From contig NZ_CP080267.1 of the NCBI RefSeq assembly GCF_019431375.1, forward strand, positions 1,240,001 to 1,304,000: a stretch of DNA of 64,000 nt, read 5' to 3'. This DNA is from Alcanivorax sp. (GTDB taxonomy: Bacteria > Pseudomonadota > Gammaproteobacteria > Pseudomonadales > Alcanivoracaceae). A model generated the notes under the pieces. That model was not told where the DNA came from. It made no database searches and was given only the letters and a program-made list of their open reading frames with translations. The position numbers and the translations under genes are program-made. Shown piece after piece: positions 60,509-64,000 of the stretch. Numbering within the stretch: the first letter of the stretch is position 1; every line of letters begins with the position of its first letter.

Positions 60509-62297
60509 GGGCCGGCTCCAGGCTGAGCAGGGTCTGGCCGACGGTGACGGCGTCGCCCTCTTTCACCGCCATCTCGGTGACGATGCCCGCTTCCGGGCTG
60601 GATACATCGGTTTCCATTTTCATGGCTTCCAGCACCATGATTTTCTGGCCTTCGGTAACCCGGTCGCCGGGTTTCACCAGCACCTTGAAGATGTTGCCGG
60701 CCAGGGGCGCCGGGATCGGCGTGCTCTGGGACGGATTGTGCACCACCGGCGGATTGGGCTGGCCAGCCCCTGCACTTTCGCCCAGGGCCTTGATGCCCGT
60801 CACGTCGCCACCGTCACTGACTTTGACGGTGTACTCCCGACCCTCCACTTCCACGGTATAAACACCGTCGCTGTTGCCGGCCACAGGCGCCGCGTTGCCG
60901 TCGGGCACCGGCTCGAACGCGGAGGGGTCGCCACGATGCTCCAGGAAACGCAGGCCGATCTGCGGGAAAAGCGCGTAAGTCAGCACGTCATCGATGCGGC
61001 GCTCGCCATCCGCCAGCGTCAGGTTTTTTTGGCCGGCCAGGTTTTCCACTTCACGGATCAGGCTGTCCATTTCGTTGTCGATCAGGTCTGCCGGGCGGCA
61101 GGTGATGGGCTCGTCGCCGTCCAGGGCACGGGCATGCAATTCACTGTTGAAGGCAGCGGGGGCGGCGCCGTATTCACCGCGCAGTACGCCTCGGGTTTCC
61201 TTGCTGAGCGCCTTGTAGCGTTCGCCGGACAGCACATTGAGCACCGCCTGGGTGCCAACGATCTGGGAGGTGGGCGTCACCAGGGGAATAAAACCCAGGT
61301 CTTCTCGCACCACGGGAATTTCCTGCAGTACCTCGTCGAAGCGGTCGGTGGCGCCCTGCTCTTTCAGCTGGCTTTCCATGTTGGTGAGCATGCCACCGGG
61401 TACCTGGGCGACCAGGATGCGCGCATCCACACCGCGCAGGCTGCCTTCGAATTTCGCGTACTTCTTGCGCACTTCACGGAAGTAGCCGGCGATGCGAGTG
61501 AGTTTTTTCAGATCCAGGCCGGTGTCCCGGTCGGTGCCTTCCAGCATGGCAACCACGGATTCGGTGGGGCTGTGGCCGTAGGTCATGGACATGGACGAGA
61601 TGGCAGTATCCACATTATCGATGCCGGCCTCGGCGGCTTTCAGTGCGGTCGCCGTGGACAGCCCGGTGGTGGCGTGGCACTGCATGTGCACCGGAATGGA
61701 GAGCGTCTGCTTGAGACGGCTGACCAGCTCAAAAGCCACATTGGGGCGCAGCAGGCCGGCCATGTCCTTGATGGCCACCGAGTGGGCGCCCATCTGTTCA
61801 ATCACCTTGCCCTGCTCTACCCACATATCCAGGGTATGCACCGGGCTGACGGTGTAGGCGATGGTGCCCTGGGCGTGTTTGCCCTGCTTGATCACGGCGG
61901 CGATGGCGCGCTCGATGTTGCGCATGTCGTTCATGGCATCGAACACCCGGAACACATCCACGCCGTTTTCGGCGGCGCGCTCCACAAAGGTATCGACTAC
62001 ATCGTCGGCGTAGTGCCGGTAGCCCAGCAGGTTCTGCCCGCGCAGCAACATCTGCTGGGGCGTGTTGGGCATGGCCTTTTTCAGCTCGCGGATACGCTCC
62101 CAGGGGTCTTCGCCCAGATAACGGATGCAGGCATCGAAGGTGGCGCCGCCCCAGGATTCCAGGGACCAGAAACCGATGTCGTCCAGCTCCGCGGCAATGG
62201 GCAGCATGTCGTCCAGACGCATGCGCGTGGCAAACAGGGACTGATGGGCGTCGCGGAGCACCACATCGGTGATGCCCAGGGGCTTGTGATCACTCAT
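60501..62297 (-). CDS. oadA: Oxaloacetate decarboxylase alpha subunit
   Basis: A 598-residue biotin-dependent carboxyltransferase: TIM-barrel domain (ITDVVLRDAHQSLFATRM; MQCHATTGLS), PYC_OADA central domain and C-terminal biotinyl domain with MKM (VLEAMKMETDVSSPEAG). The Pro/Ala-rich hinge lies at about 500-525. Start at 62297 (MSDHKPLGITD). Confidence 0.96.
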   Translation of the reverse strand: MSDHKPLGITDVVLRDAHQSLFATRMRLDDMLPIAAELDDIGFWSLESWGGATFDACIRYLGEDPWERIRELKKAMPNTPQQMLLRGQNLLGYRHYADDVVDTFVERAAENGVDVFRVFDAMNDMRNIERAIAAVIKQGKHAQGTIAYTVSPVHTLDMWVEQGKVIEQMGAHSVAIKDMAGLLRPNVAFELVSRLKQTLSIPVHMQCHATTGLSTATALKAAEAGIDNVDTAISSMSMTYGHSPTESVVAMLEGTDRDTGLDLKKLTRIAGYFREVRKKYAKFEGSLRGVDARILVAQVPGGMLTNMESQLKEQGATDRFDEVLQEIPVVREDLGFIPLVTPTSQIVGTQAVLNVLSGERYKALSKETRGVLRGEYGAAPAAFNSELHARALDGDEPITCRPADLIDNEMDSLIREVENLAGQKNLTLADGERRIDDVLTYALFPQIGLRFLEHRGDPSAFEPVPDGNAAPVAGNSDGVYTVEVEGREYTVKVSDGGDVTGIKALGESAGAGQPNPPVVHNPSQSTPIPAPLAGNIFKVLVKPGDRVTEGQKIMVLEAMKMETDVSSPEAGIVTEMAVKEGDAVTVGQTLLSLEPAHG

Positions 62298-62310
62298 GGA
62301 GAAATTCCGG

Positions 62311-62553
62311 TTATTGCTGGGACTGCCGGTGCTGACGCACCGCCTTTTCAATGGCCTTGATCACCGCAGGAGACGGCAGGTCGCCAGCGGGTGCCGGGGT
62401 CGCCGGCGCAGGGATGACTGCGGGCGCCTGCCCGAAGCGTTTCACCAGCACGGACATCAGCGATGTCACGGCCACGAGAATAATCAGAAAGGAAAAGACC
62501 ACACCCATGCCGATCAGCATGAGCTCCAGGCCCTGGGCCATCAGTGTGTTCAT
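62311..62553 (-). CDS. oadG: Oxaloacetate decarboxylase gamma subunit
   Basis: An 80-residue subunit with one membrane helix (ELMLIGMGVVFSFLIILVAVTSLM), a Pro/Ala-rich linker and a basic His-containing C-terminus (AIEKAVRQHRQSQQ) that ligates Zn in homologues. The start at 62553 has an AGGAG site upstream. First gene of oadGAB. Confidence 0.93.
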   Translation of the reverse strand: MNTLMAQGLELMLIGMGVVFSFLIILVAVTSLMSVLVKRFGQAPAVIPAPATPAPAGDLPSPAVIKAIEKAVRQHRQSQQ

Positions 62554-62833
62554 GGAACACTCCTTTACGGTTCCGGTGGCGGTTTGCATTGCCGCAAACG
62601 AGAGCGGGACGGCCTGCCGAGTCAGCGGGTGTCCCCGGAGGCTCCCAGGGTTATTCGGGAGATTTCCGAGTCTTTCTCGTCGGTTTCTGGGAATGTAGAG
62701 GGATTGTCGACAACCTGCAATGAGACCTGTGTATGAGGGGGTGATCGATTTGATCAATGGATGCAGACAAGTCGGTGGCGGACACCGGCTGAAGACGGAA
62801 GTCGCAGGTTGTCTTTGCCCAGGCTGAAACGAA

Positions 62834-62862
62834 AAAGGGCCCGCTCATTAGCGGGCCCTTTT
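62834..62862 (-). terminator. Terminator after tRNA-Arg
   Basis: AAGGGCCCGCT-CATT... stem: an 11-bp GC-rich stem flanked by A- and T-runs; bidirectional geometry. Confidence 0.88.
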
Positions 62863-62869
62863 AGGGATA

Positions 62870-62946
62870 TGGCGCACCGGGGAGGATTCGAACCCCCGAC
62901 CTACTGGTTCGTAGCCAGTTGCTCTATCCAACTGAGCTACCGGTGC
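62870..62946 (-). tRNA. tRNA-Arg (ACG)
   Basis: A 77-nt tRNA with acceptor GCACCGG/CCGGTGC, anticodon loop CTACGAA (ACG, read as ICG), T-loop TTCGAAT, discriminator G and an encoded CCA. Confidence 0.97.
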
Positions 62947-62981
62947 ATGTCTCGTTGCTGTATCGCCCCGAGAGGCTGCGC

Positions 62982-63010
62982 ATTATTCCGAAAGCCCTGC
63001 CGGGAGTCAA
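62982..63010 (-). promoter_or_regulatory. Sigma-70 promoter of tRNA-Arg
   Basis: On the minus strand: TTGACT, 17-bp spacer, AATAAT, then a GC-rich GCGCAGCC discriminator. Confidence 0.7.
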
Positions 63011-63036
63011 GCGCCTGTCGCTTAAAACTTCAGCAA

Positions 63037-63516
63037 TCAGTCTTCTGCGGTTTCCATTTGTTTTTGCAGGTAATTTTCGATACCCACCAGCTTGATCAGA
63101 CTGAGCTGGGTTTCCAGCCAATCGATGTGCTCTTCTTCGGATTCCAGGATGTCCTTGAGCAGGTTCCGGCTGATGTAATCCTGAATGGATTCGCAGTAGG
63201 CAATACCTTCGCGCAGATCCGGCACCGCCATCTTTTCCAGTTTCAGGTCACACTCCAGCATCTCTTTGGTGTTTTCACCAATCATCAGCTTGCCCAGGTC
63301 CTGCAGGTTGGGGATGCCTTCCAGAAAGAGGATGCGCTCTACCAGCCAGTCCGCGTGCTTCATCTCGTCGATGGACTCGTGGTATTCCTTTTCGTAGAGC
63401 GCCTGGAGGCCCCAGTCCTTGTACATTTTGGCATGCAGAAAGTACTGGTTGATGGCCACGAGCTCGTTGCCGAGTGCCCGGTTCAGGTACTCAATCGCCT
63501 TGGCGTCGCCTTTCAT
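63037..63516 (-). CDS. bfr: Bacterioferritin
   Basis: A 159-residue iron-storage protein with ferroxidase ligands in EYLNRALGNELVAINQYFLHAK, EMKHADWLVERIL and EEHIDWLETQL. Met in DEMKHAD is the heme ligand, so this is the heme-binding type. The start at 63516 (MKGDAKAIEYLN) is typical; the frame from 63567 adds 17 unlikely residues. bfd lies upstream on the same strand. Confidence 0.95.
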   Translation of the reverse strand: MKGDAKAIEYLNRALGNELVAINQYFLHAKMYKDWGLQALYEKEYHESIDEMKHADWLVERILFLEGIPNLQDLGKLMIGENTKEMLECDLKLEKMAVPDLREGIAYCESIQDYISRNLLKDILESEEEHIDWLETQLSLIKLVGIENYLQKQMETAED

Positions 63517-63609
63517 GGGGGTGTCTCCGTCCGATGAACTTGTGTCTAAACGTGGGTTAATCCCCATTGTTCAGCAAGCGGATGACAGAGACAAGGCAGG
63601 AATGCAAAA

Positions 63610-63632
63610 AAGCGCTTGCAATACAAGCGCTT
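63610..63632 (-). terminator. Terminator after bfd
   Basis: AAGCGCTTG-CAATA-CAAGCGCTT, followed on the minus strand by T5. It partly separates bfd from bfr. Confidence 0.8.
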
Positions 63633-63636
63633 ATGT

Positions 63637-63655
63637 AAATGAGAACGATTAGTTA
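63637..63655 (-). promoter_or_regulatory. Fur-like box between bfd and bfr
   Basis: AAATGAGAACGATTAGTTA resembles the Fur consensus AAATGAGAATCATTA; it overlaps the bfd stop and is about 120 bp upstream of bfr. Confidence 0.5.
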
Positions 63656-63886
63656 TGCGGTTTGCGGCCAGTAGACCACCACACCGTCAGAAGAAGGGTG
63701 CGAGAAGGAGGGTGCCTCGTCTGCGCTACGGGCTTCACGCATCACTTGGCGGGCATGACGGGCACATTTACCACACTGACTTCCAACCCCAAGTTCCCGA
63801 CGAAGATCACGCAGGCTGTCGCAGCCGTTGCCGACCGCTTCCCGTATATGGTTGTCAGTAATGCCCTTACAAATGCATACGTACAT
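63653..63886 (-). CDS. bfd: Bacterioferritin-associated ferredoxin
   Basis: A 77-residue [2Fe-2S] protein that reduces bacterioferritin heme and so mobilises stored iron. Cluster cysteines are in MYVCICKGI (Cys4, Cys6) and SQCGKC (Cys38, Cys41). The Fur-like site upstream fits induction under iron limitation. Confidence 0.94.
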   Translation of the reverse strand: MYVCICKGITDNHIREAVGNGCDSLRDLRRELGVGSQCGKCARHARQVMREARSADEAPSFSHPSSDGVVVYWPQTA

Positions 63887-63925
63887 AAGATGCCATCCCT
63901 CAATCTCTAGTGGGCATGCTAACCC

Positions 63926-63944
63926 TAACGCGAATCATTATCAA
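63926..63944 (-). promoter_or_regulatory. Fur-like box upstream of bfd
   Basis: GTTGATAATGATTCGCGTT (minus strand) has a perfect GATAATGATT half of the Fur consensus, about 40 bp upstream of the bfd start. Confidence 0.7.
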
Positions 63945-64000
63945 CTGCTTTCAAGAAAGGATCATTGGCCTGCCGGCATGTCGTCATGGTCAAGCCAGCC

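Noticed and set aside
60477..62360. A 627-codon plus-strand frame
   Set aside because: Antisense shadow of oadA, which has clear catalytic and biotinyl motifs on the minus strand.

Overview
This 64 kb window is chromosomal DNA of a GC-rich marine gammaproteobacterium, most likely Alcanivorax or a close relative. This is an inference from protein content: the AbgT-family transporter has the same length (492 residues) as the structurally characterised YdaH of Alcanivorax borkumensis, and it sits with T6SS, NasST nitrate control, many REP-like intergenic palindromes and Fur-type iron sites. No similarity search was run.

Layout. 1-3.5 kb (minus): end of a type VI secretion cluster (tssM partial, tssL, tssK, tssJ and a short protein of unknown role). 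3.8-8.5 kb: pbpC, cysH, a small outer-membrane barrel and a DUF4168 protein. 8.5-14.8 kb: iron-uptake block with a TonB receptor, a two-component system, PepSY, DUF2271 and DUF4198 proteins and Fur-like boxes. 14.8-24.6 kb: a 23-copy heptanucleotide repeat, an adenylate/guanylate cyclase, nitroreductase, thioesterase, tRNA-Ser, ydaH with a decayed duplicate of its 3' end, DUF4870, queF, a YadGH-like ABC exporter, a histidine phosphatase, tRNA-Gly and tRNA-Glu. 24.8-32.4 kb: GST, GDYXXLXY/DUF2157 pair, a RimK-like ligase and ccmABCDE, in which a 267-bp multi-hairpin element separates ccmB from ccmC. 32.4-40 kb: lipocalin, CYTH/CHAD polyphosphate-type genes, a guanidine-II riboswitch with a SugE/Gdx exporter, DUF1456, DUF6713, metR and metE.

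40-51.6 kb (minus) is a nitrate block. A sigma-54 promoter and an ANTAR-type leader with a terminator precede nrtA, nrtB and an NrtC/D ATPase. A porin follows, then an unusual electron-transfer set: a NirB-like FAD/[2Fe-2S] protein fused to a di-heme-b-type membrane domain, an 11-heme cytochrome c and a DUF3365 cytochrome. A frameshifted globin and the regulators nasT and nasS close the block. Together they look like nitrate uptake and sensing coupled to an NAD(P)H-to-periplasm electron route whose terminal acceptor is not visible here.

52-57.6 kb is accessory DNA: an MFS transporter, a tandem partial duplication around a short inverted repeat, then an AT-rich island with two unusual genes (a HEPN-like protein and a possible restriction/PUA-like protein) separated by attC-like sequences, plus an IS3-family insertion splitting a third gene. 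58-64 kb returns to core genes: DUF5924/DUF2914, the Na+-pumping oxaloacetate decarboxylase oadGAB, tRNA-Arg, bacterioferritin and its ferredoxin, the last two with Fur-like boxes.
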